Source of the DNA: Haliotis asinina
Lineage: Eukaryota > Mollusca > Gastropoda > Lepetellida > Haliotidae
NCBI RefSeq assembly: GCF_037392515.1
Contig: NC_090291.1
Location: forward strand, 15,713,501 to 15,777,500
DNA length: 64,000 bases
Reading direction: 5' to 3'
The translations under genes were made by a program, and so were the position numbers. This document shows positions 51,140-62,725 of the stretch, piece by piece. Numbering within the stretch: position 1 is the stretch's first letter; each line of letters starts with the position of its first letter. The notes under the pieces are model-generated. The model ran no database searches. It was not told where the DNA came from and saw only the letters and a list, made by a program, of their open reading frames with translations.

Positions 51140-52075
51140 AAAACACTCTCGCTTACTGTTTGCAATACAATAACATGTTTGATGTTATGCTGAATTTTTC
51201 AGGTGTGAGTCAGATGCTTACTTGAAACATCTACAGCACTCGCTTACTAAGGTTGCTATACAACTAAATATGTTTGATAAGGCTGAATTTTGTATTGTCT
51301 GCTTCACTCGCTTACTCTGCTGTTCAACAACATTTGTTTGACCTTAGGCTGAATTTTGTAACGTCCGCAGAACTGCTACACTGTGCTATACAACAGCATG
51401 TTTGACATGGCTGAATTATTAAACATCTGCAGCACTCGCTTACTCTGCTTTCTATACAACATGTTTGACATGGCTGAATCTTGTAACGTCTGTAAGATAT
51501 GTTTGAACGGGCTGAAACTTGAAACGTCTTCAGCACTCGCTTCCTCTGTTTGCTATACAACAAAATATGTTTGACAAGGCTGAAATTTGAAACGTCTGTC
51601 GTACCTGCTTACTGTTTTCTATACAAGAACATGTTTGACATGGCTGAATTTTGTATCGTCTGCAGCACTCGCTTACTCTGCTGTTCAACAACATAAGTTT
51701 GACCTTGGGGTGAATTTTGTAACGTCTGCAGAACTGCTACACTGTGCTATACAACATGTTTGACATGAATTTTATGACGTCTGCACTACTTGCTTACGAA
51801 GTATAATTTACGGTAACTCATCGTTGACGTTAAAATGAATGTTATATCGTCTGCAACACTCTTTTAGGCAGTTTGCTATGCATATGTTTGACATTTGAGG
51901 CTTCATTGTATAACAATGCTTACTTTGTGTGCTTTACGGTAACGTGTTTGGCGTTCAGCTGAATTTATGTCTGCGCACTTTGTATGAAGTGAGGTAACTC
52001 ATGTTTGACGTTTCGCAGAATTTTATATCTGCAAAACGACTTTGGTACTAAACGGTCTTACATGCTTGACACATA
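51140..52075. repeat. ~75-bp degenerate satellite, ~13 units
   Basis: Recurrent blocks: CAACATGTTTGACATGGCTG, AATTTTGTAACGTCTGCAG and ACTCGCTTACTCTGCT. Divergence grows rightward; units after 51780 are barely recognisable. Confidence 0.85.
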
Positions 52076-52097
52076 CTTACCATACTTGGCATTGTCG

Positions 52098-52225
52098 AGC
52101 GGAAGTTTAGCCAAGTGGTGAAAGCGTTCAATCCCCAAATGGTAATGGGCGAAGTCCGTTTATGATGTTCCCCGCTGGAATCTTATGCCTGGAGCCTTGC
52201 TAAAAGCAGCTTAAAACCAAAAGCC
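52098..52225 (+). mobile_element. SINE family B
   Basis: GTTTAGCCAAGTGGTGAAAG, GTTCAATCCCCAAATGG, TTGCTAAAAGCAGCTTAAAA. Confidence 0.7.
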
Positions 52226-52370
52226 CAGTATTGGCTAGAGTAGTGTAGTGCTAGAGTAGTGTAGGTTTCAAGTAACAAGGCTCTCTAGTACATGTACATA
52301 ACGGATCTTGAAGGTCAGTGCTTAACTGGCATCGCTCATAAAGTAATTGAACGAGTGAAAGGGTGAATAA

Positions 52371-52626
52371 GTGAGTTTAGTTTTACGCCACACAGCAATA
52401 TTCCAGCCATATGGCGGCCGTCTGTAAATAATCGAGTTTGGACCAGACAATCCAGTGATCAACAACATGAGCATCGATCTGTGCAATTGGGAACTGATGA
52501 CATGTGTCAACCAAATCAGCGAGTCTGACCACCCGATCTCGTCAGTTGCCACTTACGACAAGCGCAGTCTTTTATGGCAAGCATGGGTTGCTGAAGACCT
52601 GTTCTACCCCGGGACCTTCACGGGTC
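52371..52626 (-). mobile_element. SINE family A copy beside the MULE
   Basis: Full-length type from GTGAGTTTAGTTTTACGCC to CACGGGTC on the plus strand. The MULE target duplication starts 4 bp further on. Confidence 0.9.
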
Positions 52627-52996
52627 CATAAAATGACGGTGTCCTCCCAATACGACTACTCTCCAACTGGACTACTTCCCAACTCGACTACTGTTGAAAT
52701 ACTCATTTCAATTAGGCACCCTTTATAATAATGGACTCATTCCACTGACTTAGTTAAGTAAAGAACACAACATTTAAAAAAAAATAATTAAATAACCAGG
52801 AAACAGGACGGATTGATAATCCTCACTTGTTTGATCAGCTATTTGTTTATACAAACATTAGTTTTATCTGATTGCATCTTTAAAGTTGTGTTTGTGATGA
52901 TCCTTAAAAGAACTGATCAAAGTATTCTTGTATAAACAAACAAACAAGCTTCAATGCAAAACAAAGGAGTAGTAGCAAGAGGTAGTAGAGAGTTAA

Positions 52997-54088
52997 ATGT
53001 CTCAACGTCTCAGTTTTTCAAAACTTAACTATATAAGATTGGAATGGAAATTTCATGTTATAACTATGGCGAATGTTCAGAGAGCAGAGTTTGTGATATC
53101 ACAGAGAGGAGCCCGGCAGGTTATACATCAGAGCTATAGATACAAGCTGAACCGCACTGGAGATACTGCAGTCTACTGGAGATGTGCTCAGACTGGATGC
53201 AAAGGAAACATCTCTACAGTTGGCGAATTCATTCGTACTGTTACAGGAGCACACAACCACCCACCAGAAGATGAGACATCAATGAAGTTGATCAGCAACC
53301 TCCGCAAGCGCTCCCGTGAAGAAACGACTGCAATTCAACAAATCTACAACGACGAAATCAACAACATCCCTGTAGAAGCTGCCGCCACTGTCCCGCCCCT
53401 GTGCTCTGTGAAGTCTGGACTGTATCGTCACCGACGCAAGACAACGCCTGCACTTCCAAAGGACCTAGCATCGGTCAACATAGAGGGTTCCTGGGCTAAC
53501 ACCAAAGACGGTCGCCGATTCCTGGCAGTTAACAGTGGCAGAGAAGACAAGATTCTTGTATTTGCGACGGATGAAACACTTGAGATGGCCCAACAAGCGA
53601 ACATTCTGTATATGGATGGCACTTTCTATTCTTGTCCAGGACTGTGGCACCAGCTGTATGTCATCCACTCCATGGCCGGCGGCAAGATGTTTCCCCTCAT
53701 GTTTTGCCTCTTACCAGACCGTCGCCGAGAGACTTACACTCGCTTGTTCCAGCAACTGAAAGAAGTTACCCAGGACAGAGTAGGAAGACCCCTCAGCCCA
53801 GACGTCATCCAGGTAGACTTCGAGTATCCTGTGCACCAGGCTATTCACGCAGAGTTTCCTACCACCGCAGTCCGAGGTTGTTATTTCCACTACTCCCAGT
53901 GTGTCTGGAGAAAGGTGCAGGACTTGGAACTTGTACGTGCCTATAAGGACAACCCTGAAGTTGGACGTTTGGTTCGCCGTGCTGCTGCACTGGCACTGTT
54001 GCCTGCAGGAAATGTCCAAGATGTGTGGGTTTCATCTCCACCATCAAGTCCTTGGAATCCTCAAACAGAAGACTGCTTGCTCAGATGA
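52997..54088 (+). pseudogene. FLYWCH zinc finger plus MULE transposase, internally deleted
   Basis: 363-codon frame. A FLYWCH-type finger spans residues ~32-89 (WRC-x4-C with Cys63 and Cys68, HNH with His86 and His88). A MULE-like DDE domain spans ~165-310: first Asp in YMDGTF (D207), second in VDFE (D274), then GCYFHYSQ (C295, H298). The usual downstream block with the third acid (NNHxE-type) is missing. The C-terminal end of the protein reads in another frame from 54025 (FISTIKSLESSN to GRLLKLD, stop near 54234), so a deletion with frame change near 54020 has removed roughly 70 residues. A possible AATAAA lies at 54355-54360. The alternative start is M24 (53066). Catalysis is not expected. 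Confidence 0.85.
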
Positions 54089-54234
54089 TGCATGGTGCCA
54101 ACCCTCCACCCAGGAAGAGGAAGTATGTTCAACTGGACACTCGTCTGCAGAACCTGAAGACCCAGCTGCAGAACAACCAGAAGACACCCTTGGAGTTCGT
54201 GGACGCTGCAGGAAGATTGCTGAAATTAGACTGA
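54025..54234 (+). pseudogene. C-terminal remnant of the MULE transposase
   Basis: Reads FISTIKSLESSNRRLLAQMM, then ANPPPRKRKYVQLDTRLQNL and GRLLKLD-stop. The PPRKRKYV basic block followed by an LD-rich tail is typical of the end of FLYWCH-MULE proteins. It is out of frame with the main domain. Confidence 0.7.
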
Positions 54235-54597
54235 ACACTGTGCACATGATATACCTGTACCTAGCAACATTCAGTGATGACTATTTTGGCTATGCGACAA
54301 ATTAAATGCGCTATGTGATAAATGTGTGATAAATGTGTAATGTGTTGTATGTAAAATAAACATGAGATTACACGTGTGTTTATATTTTTGTTGAAAATGA
54401 ACTGATCCAAGAGTCGCATGATAGGGGTGACAGGTAGTAATTAGAAATCAGTCGTCCATTAAGTTTGTGTATTTAATGAGTAGTCCAGTTGGAGAGTAGT
54501 CGTAATGGGAGGGAACCAAAATGACTGGCTTACAAGAAGTCGATTTGCATGTGTATATAATGTTTGAATCCCATTTCTATTGAGTGGGGAGGTATGC

Positions 54598-54735
54598 TTT
54601 TGACAGTATTCTAGCAATATCACGGAACACCACAAATGGGCTTCACAGATTGAACCAACGTGGGATATCGATCCTACGTCTTCATTGTGACGTGCGGACG
54701 CTTCTACCATTAGGCAATGGGACACCTCGTAAGGG
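54598..54735 (-). mobile_element. SINE family B
   Basis: TATTCTAGCAATATCACGGA, ACCACAAATGGGCTTCACAG, ATCGATCCTACGTC, CTTCTACCATTAGGCAATGG. Confidence 0.75.
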
Positions 54736-55737
54736 TAGAATGACCCAGCCTTCAAAATAGCTACTGGCCTGCTAGCCAAATGCAAGCTGATTGTGAATTG
54801 GACCAATAATATATTGTTAAAGTTCTCACAGATAATTTCAGTGAATTTGTTCTCTACTTAATGCTCATGAATATGGTTATGTCAATTAGTAAAGTGTTAA
54901 AGGTTGGTCCGCAAAAGTTTTGTGATAGATCGCTATGAAAGAAAGTTAATGTTAATAGTGTTGCGCAAAAGAGGCTATGTATCAATACAAGGCAACAGTA
55001 ACGTTTAACATCTTCAATTAACAAACATCACACCCATTCTGATTGACAGGCATTTAATTTTCAATCGATGTTTTACAGGGCCAGTGAAGTACAATGTGGA
55101 CCAGCAACAATTTTACTAGCCCTAATTCCCCCAGTCTAAATATAGCAAGAAACGTTATAATTATCGCTGCTACCGGGAACGTGATTCTGATTGGCTAGTC
55201 CTGTCAGAGGCAGTGACGTCACATTAAACATAGATATGAGCCTTTAAGCAGTATAAAGAAATCATATCGCTAAGCGAGACAATGAAGGAAAGACAGACAG
55301 CTGTGTAAACAAACCCTTCATCCTTGGCGACTGTTTATAAAGCCGGACTATGCTTGTTTTCATATCATTTGTCTTCTCACCATGCCCACTGAAGGATGGA
55401 AAGAGTGTTTTATTCAAGCATTCAGCAACAAACATGATTACTAGCAGGGACAACTACAGATATAACAATAACAGAAGCTATTCCACACACACAACCCTTC
55501 TATAAACAGGGATCAGGGTATATTTCTACCTAACCAATTCGACACTTTAATCAAGAAATATTAATCCCTGGCTTCCGTCACTAATCTTTCATTAATTGGC
55601 CCCCTTAACGCTCTATGAAAGAGAAGCATCTTGACCCATTCTACTATTTCACTCCGGACGCTCTCTGAAGAAGCTGAGGTCACTCAACTCAGAAGGCGAG
55701 AGCATGCCTAGTTGCCATAAATGTGGGCTTTATTCGA
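54736..55737. other. no gene recognised
   Basis: Chance frames only. No recognisable repeat apart from ordinary AT-rich sequence. Confidence 0.5.
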
Positions 55738-55747
55738 GAATGGCCAT

Positions 55748-57901
55748 GAGTGAGTGGGTTCAGTTTTATGCCGCACTCAGCAGTATTCTAGCTATATGGC
55801 AGCGGTCTGTAAATAATCGAGCCTGGACCAGACAATCCAGTGATCAACAGCATGAGCATTGATCTGCGCAACTGGGAATCAAGTCAGTAAGCCTGACCAC
55901 CCGATCCCGGTACTCGCCTCTCACGACAAGCATAGTCGCCTTTTATGGCTAGCATGGGTTGCTGAAGGCCTATTCTACTATATGAGTAGCTAACGCTATG
56001 TATCTTAGCTACTATATGAGTCGTTTTCAAAATATGCCAATATTTGGTTCTCATGAAATGACAAAATGAAATGACTGAGAAGTTATTTTTTCATTCTTCA
56101 AATAGCATCATACGCTACTGCTCCTTCTAAACATAACAGGACTCGGCCTTAATTGCAATTATTTTTTATAAAAATATGCCGTTTTCTCAAATCATCAAAT
56201 TTACATGTCTTTCCCATAACAACACTTTAGATGATGAAACATGTTATAAAAATGATATTTCTAGCAATATTGTGTGACAGACATGAAGATAAGCTCGGAC
56301 TGTATGTATATCCACATAAATGTTTGAATTTGTATGGATTTCTTTGCTCAAATAAGTTTGTATGTATACTTTCTAAAAATTAAAACATAGAACTAAATTC
56401 CCATTTTGGATTTTTCAGCAAAACCTCACCCAAGAAAACATTTTGTTACGTTAAATGTAATGAAAACATTCATACTTCTTGATACCATATTTTTAAATCA
56501 ATATCATTATTTAAAACCTTGAAAAAATACAAAAACATATTGTAGTTACGGGAAGGACATGCCTGTTACAGTAAAGACAAAAAATTTCGCTTAACAATCT
56601 GCTTACCACATTATATAAACATCAATATATTGAACCAAAAATTGTGAGTTTACACAGGCTTACACCTAAGAATATATTGAGACATATGCATATTTAATTC
56701 AAAAATCCTCTGTGAACTGCTGTTTTTTCTCTACCCTAACATACCCGACAGAATAAATTCTTTACTGTAACGGTTGCATTTCATTGTAGTTAAATCAGTA
56801 TGTACATCCAGTAATTGCTGTTAACTGCATACACATACGGTAGAGAATAATATTCGTGTAATGATTACTCCTACATGGGATAAGATATTAGTAAAACCTT
56901 GAACATGATAATCACAGTGACAGATATATTCTTTCACGTAACATTTACCATTCTCTGTTGTAACCGCCTGAGGACAAAAATATCACTTATCATCTGTTTT
57001 TCACATTGTATAAACATAATAATATATTGAACCAAAAGTGTGACAGGTTCACACCTAATAATATATTAAGATACAAGTTTATATTACACATAGTTCCTGT
57101 TTAAACGTCTTATTTTTCTTTCCTGTTACAATTTTTAGCGTTAGAGGAAAGAATGTTATAGGAGAGAAGTACATCAACACAAATAACATGAGAAAATTAA
57201 TACCCCCTCATAAAAATTGGACTTTCCAAGTTTCAAATGTTTCTGAGTTCAGATGCAATCATGGAAACATAATTTTGCATAATTGTATTTATAAGTGCAA
57301 CCGTATTGTTACAGGAAAGACGCTTAATGAATATATGCTCCAAGTCTTAATATTTTAAGTCCAAGACTCTCAGTCAATAGAACATCTGGAACTTTAGTCA
57401 TCATGAGAACACAGGAAGTGCCAAATAACATGCTGAAGTTCGGGTATCTTGGCATCAGGGATCATACATTATTTCAAATCTGAGGCTGTCGTTACGGGAA
57501 AGAACAATATCTGAGGGACAGCTACAAAACATGTCTTATTTTAAAAAATATGAAGTCAAACATCTTTCAATCCTTATGAGTGTGAACTAAACAGTTAATA
57601 CACAGGAAATCAGCCCCCGAAAATTAACTAATTTAGTGATTTGTATCAACAGAGACGAAAAACGAACAACACCCTGACTGAGGGACAATGAAAACAGCTC
57701 AATTTTCGCCCCTTTAAGACTGTAATAAAAAATCTAAATACATTTGTCCACAATTAAACATGGATATACAAATATAATGCCTTAATATTCTTCTTGGGCT
57801 GAAAAATTGCAATAAATTTGTAGAAATATTTATGTATTTGAGCAGGGACAAGAATTCCTGCATTTTTTTAAAACGACTCATATCACGGACCTTCACGGGT
57901 C
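55748..57901 (-). mobile_element. SINE-A copy interrupted by a later insertion
   Basis: SINE sequence at 55748-55977 resumes at ~57883-57901 (CACGGACCTTCACGGGTC). The 12-bp direct repeat GAATGGCCATGA at 55738-55749 and 57902-57913 flanks the whole composite, which shows one SINE insertion later split. Confidence 0.85.
55978..57880. mobile_element. 1.9-kb AT-rich insertion with inverted ends inside a SINE
   Basis: It splits the SINE-A copy 55748-57901 and TA is found at both junctions. Terminal motif TATGAGTCGTTTT: at ~56014 on the left and inverted (AAAACGACTCATA) at 57870-57882 on the right. The left end carries an extra ~36-bp duplication (CTACTATATGAGT twice). The interior holds scattered GTTACRGGAAAG motifs in both orientations (for example ~56546, 57310, 57491) and no coding frame. 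It looks like a non-autonomous DNA transposon. Confidence 0.7.
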
Positions 57902-58199
57902 GAATGGCCATGACTTGCAAAGGCATGTGTCAAACTGATGTTCCTGGAATGGTTTGGAGCTTCTACAGAAACGAGCTAAAATGGATACTAAGTCCACTAA
58001 AGGCGTTTACAATTCTTGACGCTCACAAAGACGGAGAAGTCAAGGGGTTAGATAAAGGAAGATGTACATGACTACATGAGGGTTGATGGACATGTTTACA
58101 TGGGGGTTGATGATGTACAAACACAAGTAGATAAGGATGTACACGGGTAGATTGGCTATACATGAATTACATAGATAGAATGTACACAGACAGATGAGA

Positions 58200-58319
58200 T
58201 TAATTTATCAATAAGTCCCAGGCACTTGGTAGGTACACTCCTTGGTCACGGTTGATTGCTGGTTTCTGTCTCCGGATCTCGATGGCTTCTTGCAGTTTCC
58301 TTTGACTTTCCTTTGATCC
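58200..58319 (-). pseudogene. Penelope-like element, C-terminal end of the GIY-YIG region
   Basis: A ~40-codon minus-strand fragment contains EAIEIRRQKPAINRDQG, then VYLPSAWDLL and a stop. The pattern (EAI-x-IR, NRDxG-x-Y-x-LP, then W/YD-x-LL) is the usual end of Penelope-like reverse transcriptases after the GIY-YIG nuclease. The rest of the protein is absent, so this is a broken remnant. Confidence 0.75.
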
Positions 58320-58740
58320 CTAATCATGTGTTATGTAAACATCATCCACCATTGGCTTCCATCCTTATCCCCAATCATGTACATCGTCCTTAATCCCCTA
58401 CCTGTGTTATGTAAACATATCCCATCATCTGTAATGTATTACCATTGGCTTCTATCATTGTTATCATAACTGTCGGGTTCCAATCAGCGCTTGTTTATAC
58501 TGGCTTCCAGCTTTCGTTAAGTCATTCCACTTGTTACTTTGTTATTGTTTTACCTGTACATATAAATATAGCTCTGTACCCCATTCTCAATCACCTGATG
58601 AAGGAGTAAGCATTAACTCCGAAACGTTGTGTTCTCATATAAAGAAGTTGATATCCATAAAATCTTCATCCTTATGCTTTTCACTTCTAAATGCCCTTCA
58701 AAGACTTGAAACTTCAATTTTTAACACGTTTTACAACTGA
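58320..58740 (+). mobile_element. Penelope-like terminal region in inverted orientation
   Basis: Non-coding. It contains a direct repeat of TGTGTTATGTAAACAT plus ACCATTGGCTTC (58330-58365 and ~58405-58460), a TATAAATATA at 58561-58570 and a hammerhead-like core just downstream. It abuts the minus-strand coding scrap head to head; inverted terminal copies are known for Penelope-like elements. Confidence 0.5.
58595..58625 (+). ncRNA. hammerhead-ribozyme-like core
   Basis: CTGATGA, then a perfect 5-bp stem II (GGAGT/ACTCC, 8-base loop) and GAAAC. These are the two invariant core strings with the correct order and stem. Penelope-like elements are known to carry hammerhead motifs in their terminal repeats. 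I could not establish stems I and III or the cleavage site with confidence, so activity is open. Confidence 0.45.
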
Positions 58741-59360
58741 GGCTGGGATTGGGAAGAAAACTTTGACAATGGGCCATTTTCAGGATTATTAGCCATTTCC
58801 TGAATTTTGAACGGGCCTCTGCCCTTGTATCAGTAATAAACTTCCAAATTTTTATGGGTACATTTTTCATTCTAATGTGCAAAATGGCCCATGGCCCCAG
58901 TCTTCCCCAAGCCCTACTGGGGTAAAGCTTGGATACTCTATGTTTTCTGTTGTCCCTCGTAAATAGCCAAAATAAAATCCAGTGTTGGCTGGCCAATGAC
59001 TAGCGTCAACGAAATTTACGAACCTGCCAATGCACACGTGGAATGATGACATCTGATCTGGCAGTCTAAGTAAACTTAATCTCAGTGTATTTCGTCACAC
59101 TCCACCGGTGAGTCTAACAAAACCTAGTAGAGGGTCGCGTCAGGTAACCTTTGAGCGACCAATGACCATCCAACCAAACGCGAGACGGTTAAACATATTT
59201 AACCAATCAGACAACGGCTACTATTTAGGGATCGGAGGGACTTTCAAAACATTCAGGTCACTGACACAGATCTCTCCACAAACAAATCCGCATATACCAC
59301 AATTATTTGTACGTAAGCCGTGTGTATGGCAAGCCGTTTTCACTTTTATTAAGCTATTAA

Positions 59361-59745
59361 AGATGTCTTGAATTGTTTTTAAGATATCTTAAACTGAATT
59401 GAAGTTATCTTGAATTGAATTGAAGATATCTCGAATGGAGATAATTATTTATATCTCCAATAAAACTAAAGATATCACGAATTGAATTAAGGATATGTTG
59501 AATGATATTAATGACATCTTAAAAAGAATTAATGATATCTTGCATTGAATTATAGATATCTTGAAAAGAATTAAAGATATCTCAAATAAAGAAAATGTAT
59601 TAAGGGGTTACTGATATCTGAAATTGTTTTAAAGATATCTTGCATCGAATCGAAGATATCTTAAATTGCATTAGAGATATCTGGACATGAATTAAAGATA
59701 TCTGAGGAAACAATGTCAAGATATCTTCAAATACTTCTGGCTACA
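59361..59745. repeat. left AGATATCT palindrome array
   Basis: About 14 degenerate units of ~25-30 bp, each centred on AGATATCT or a one-base variant and flanked by TTGAATTGAATT-type spacers, so many units are themselves near-palindromes. Confidence 0.85.
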
Positions 59746-60029
59746 TATCCGTAAATACTTCCGGTTCGGAAAATGGCTGGTGACCATGCATATACAGCTC
59801 GCACATGCCGAGAGCCGAGAAGCGGTCCTGTACTGTCAAGACATGATCCTGCATCGTGGCCGAGAACACCACTTTTATACATCCTACTCAGATTCGTTGC
59901 TATATGGCCGAAACAATGCCAATGCGACGTAAAAAGTCACCACAACCCTCTTCAGATTGTGGTGGCCGATTACCCTTCGTATTTTTTCGAGACGTTCCAG
60001 AAATATTTCCCGTGGGGTTTTGACTAAAA

Positions 60030-62000
60030 CATTGATATCGATGTACTCCCAGATAATGTAACTGTCATATTTTATGACCATGAATTTAGATAATAATTGG
60101 CCGGTAAACCGTTCAATTCTTTATCAACGGTAGTGAGCTGGCTTGTTGGCATGTGCGCATGCGCCAAGTTTCTATAGTCCATTTCTGTATGTGTTCAGCA
60201 TTGGCGGCACGCAATGCTAGCAAATATTCCCCAAAGTTAGATTTCAAAATCCAAGCAAACTTAAATTCATGGAACTGTTATTACAGTCATAAAGTACATT
60301 CCTCTGGACGCAGACTCACCGGGTGTTACATTACAGTATCACTGACCCGTGTGCCAAATCCCAAAGCAATTTTCTAAAGAGCTGTGGTTGGGAGACAATA
60401 TTTGTACTTCATTTAAATCAAACCTGTTTAGATAATTAGAACTGGGGAATCCATTAGCTTTATCTCTAATATACTCAGAGAAATAAATAAAGGAACACAG
60501 GTAAATTCAAGATTTCCTTTAATATTTTCCAGTTTCATCAAATGCTTTGAATAGCGCTGTGGGAGGAAATCTGAGAATAGATAAAGGAACACTGCCATGA
60601 AGTGGTGCTCCCTTATTTGTTTCCCTCAGTATATCAATATGTATATACCTTGAACGGGAACCAGGTGAGATGTATACTAATCAACATGCACATACAACAA
60701 TCTTATGATAATGTGCGTCAGAAAAATACCTTCGGTACCAAGGGGGTTAAGTGTCCTGTGCAAGGAAATCTGTAAATTATGACATGAAAACAAATATAAT
60801 AACGTGTACATATACTCTATAGTGTTTGTGTGGAGGGTGGGGGTGGGGTGGGGGGAGTGTTACAACTGCATAACTCATTTATTGGCATCGTTACATATGA
60901 AACCCGTCATTAAAACTACTCATTTCGACACTTAAACGCCTTAAATCGACCTTTTTGACAAGTTTTCTCTCCCGATTCAACCAATCAAAGGGGCGGCCTC
61001 CGTGACTTAAAGTTATTTATGCCCACGTGGGGCACTGTAGAATTCATGTACATTTCCGAGGAAAATTTGTCTTGTTTACTGGTTTGTCTAAACCCAATTT
61101 CTCAAACAGAATTTAACCCCTGAAGCCACGATTTAAAAAAAAATGTAGCAGCGCCCAGTGACTAACATCCCCTAGTCTGAGAATAAATGCCACTGAGGTG
61201 TATTTCCACCGAATATCAAAATCTAAAGTACTTTCTACTGGTAGTAAAATACGTATTTGATTGGTGTACTATAGGATTTTGCAGGACTTTGATTTAAAAG
61301 ATAACAATTTCACTCGTGGAAGCGAGGTGAGTTTCAAAATCCTTCTGCTCATTTTACTACAACTAACAAGTACTTTTGAATTTTTTTATCGTGATCAAAA
61401 CAAATCTTAAATAGCATTTCTAACCTTAAGCAAGGGAGGGTCCAGCCAATAGATTTAAAATATACCACGGGTTTCTTCAACGCTTGCTTTGCAAACAACC
61501 CATTAAGCAGGAACTGCGGGTCCGATGGATACTTGTGCATTGTGACACCGTCACTCGTCCCCTGGGTTGAGGGCAAAGCAATGATTGCATGTTTTTGTTG
61601 ACGTCGAGAAATCAGCAAAATTACGGACTTGTTACACACTATACATACATGTTTAAAGCTAACCGAAAACCCTTCCTTGCATGACGTCACAGCGGTTCGC
61701 TGCAGTGCTCTGGCGACTGAAGTACGTAACCTGTTTGTGGTTTTGTTAGCGGGCGAGAGGGAAGCAGACGGCTTTTTGGCCACTTTTAATCGCGCAGTAT
61801 TTAACTAACCACAAGTATTTCAAAGAATGAATTTGGTGTTCCGCACAAAACTAACCAGTAGTCCTTTATTTGTTAATGGATAAAAGTGTATGAAAACCCC
61901 AAAAGTTTATTCGTTCTTTTAAAGTGAAAAAAACCCCGGCGAAAATGAAAACTTGAATGAACATTGCGCACTGCTACTGTAGAACACTATCAGAAACAGA
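60030..62000. other. interior of the long-inverted-repeat element, no recognised gene
   Basis: I see no convincing coding region. A 144-codon minus frame (61783-61349) has a CxxC and HKYPSDP, faintly like a THAP finger, but the rest does not fit. There is a G-rich run at ~60833-60861, and CCAAT, GGGCGG and CACGTG motifs at 60978-61030 that could be promoter-like. Confidence 0.5.
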
Positions 62001-62237
62001 CTATAAAAATGTCAGCTCGCTAGCGTTGATACAGAAACTGACTAAAAAAACTACGAGGGGTAATACACCTCGAGAACTTTGGTAGAATCTATTCAGGTGG
62101 TGTTGTCGGCCCCGATACAGGTTCATGTCTTGACCGCATCTCAGCTCCCGGCATGTACGAGCTGTACATGTATGGTCCACCAACCATTTCCAACCGGAAG
62201 TATTTATGGATACGTAGCCGGAAGTATTTGAAAATGT

Positions 62238-62725
62238 CTTGAAACCGTTACAATTCAAGATATCTTTAATTCATTTCAAGATATCTCTTATTCAATTCAA
62301 GACATCTTCAAGTCAATTCAAGATATCTGTAAAATAATTTTAGATATCAGTAATAGCAAGAATTAATGATATCAATAATTGAATTAAAGATATCTCTAAT
62401 TGAATTGAAGATATCTGTAATACATTTGTGGATATGTACCGATCATTTCAAGATATCTAGAATTGAATTCAAGATATTTTGAATTAATTTCTAATACAAT
62501 TATGTACACTCTGATCATAATTGTTCTGCAGATATCTTTAAAACATTTAGAGATGTCACGAAATATGTTCTTGGTTTCACTATAACATTTTGAGATATCA
62601 GTAATTCTATTTTGGATATGTGAAATTAAGTAGAGATATCTTCAATTATTTACAGATATCTTTAAATCATTATTTATATCTTTAAATGCAATGCAGATAT
62701 ATTTAAAACAACTGAAGATATCTGT
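62238..62725. repeat. right AGATATCT palindrome array
   Basis: Inverted counterpart of the left array, ~15-17 degenerate units with spacers such as TCAATTCAAG. It contains interruptions near 62500-62540 absent from the left array. Confidence 0.85.

Larger units (their letters stand above)
52638..54517 (+). mobile_element. MULE (Mutator-like) DNA transposon, 1.88 kb
   Basis: Terminal inverted repeats of ~39 bp with ~3 mismatches: left starts GGTGTCCTCCCAATACGACT, and the reverse complement of the right end starts GGTTCCCTCCCATTACGACT; both continue ACTCTCCAACTGGACTACT. They are flanked by an exact 8-bp target duplication AAAATGAC (52630-52637 and 54518-54525), within the range for Mutator elements. 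A second GACTACT/CCAACT motif lies just inside the left end. The cargo is a FLYWCH-MULE transposase with an internal deletion. The element sits 11 bp from the end of a SINE-A copy. Confidence 0.9.

Noticed and set aside
53632-54047. Several 60-130-codon frames overlapping the MULE transposase on both strands
   Set aside because: Shadow frames of the transposase coding region.
61349-61783. 144-codon minus frame with CxxC and HKYPSDP, a possible THAP finger
   Set aside because: Spacing and the later Cys-x2-His part do not fit, and the AVPTM-like end is missing; likely chance inside the inverted-repeat element.
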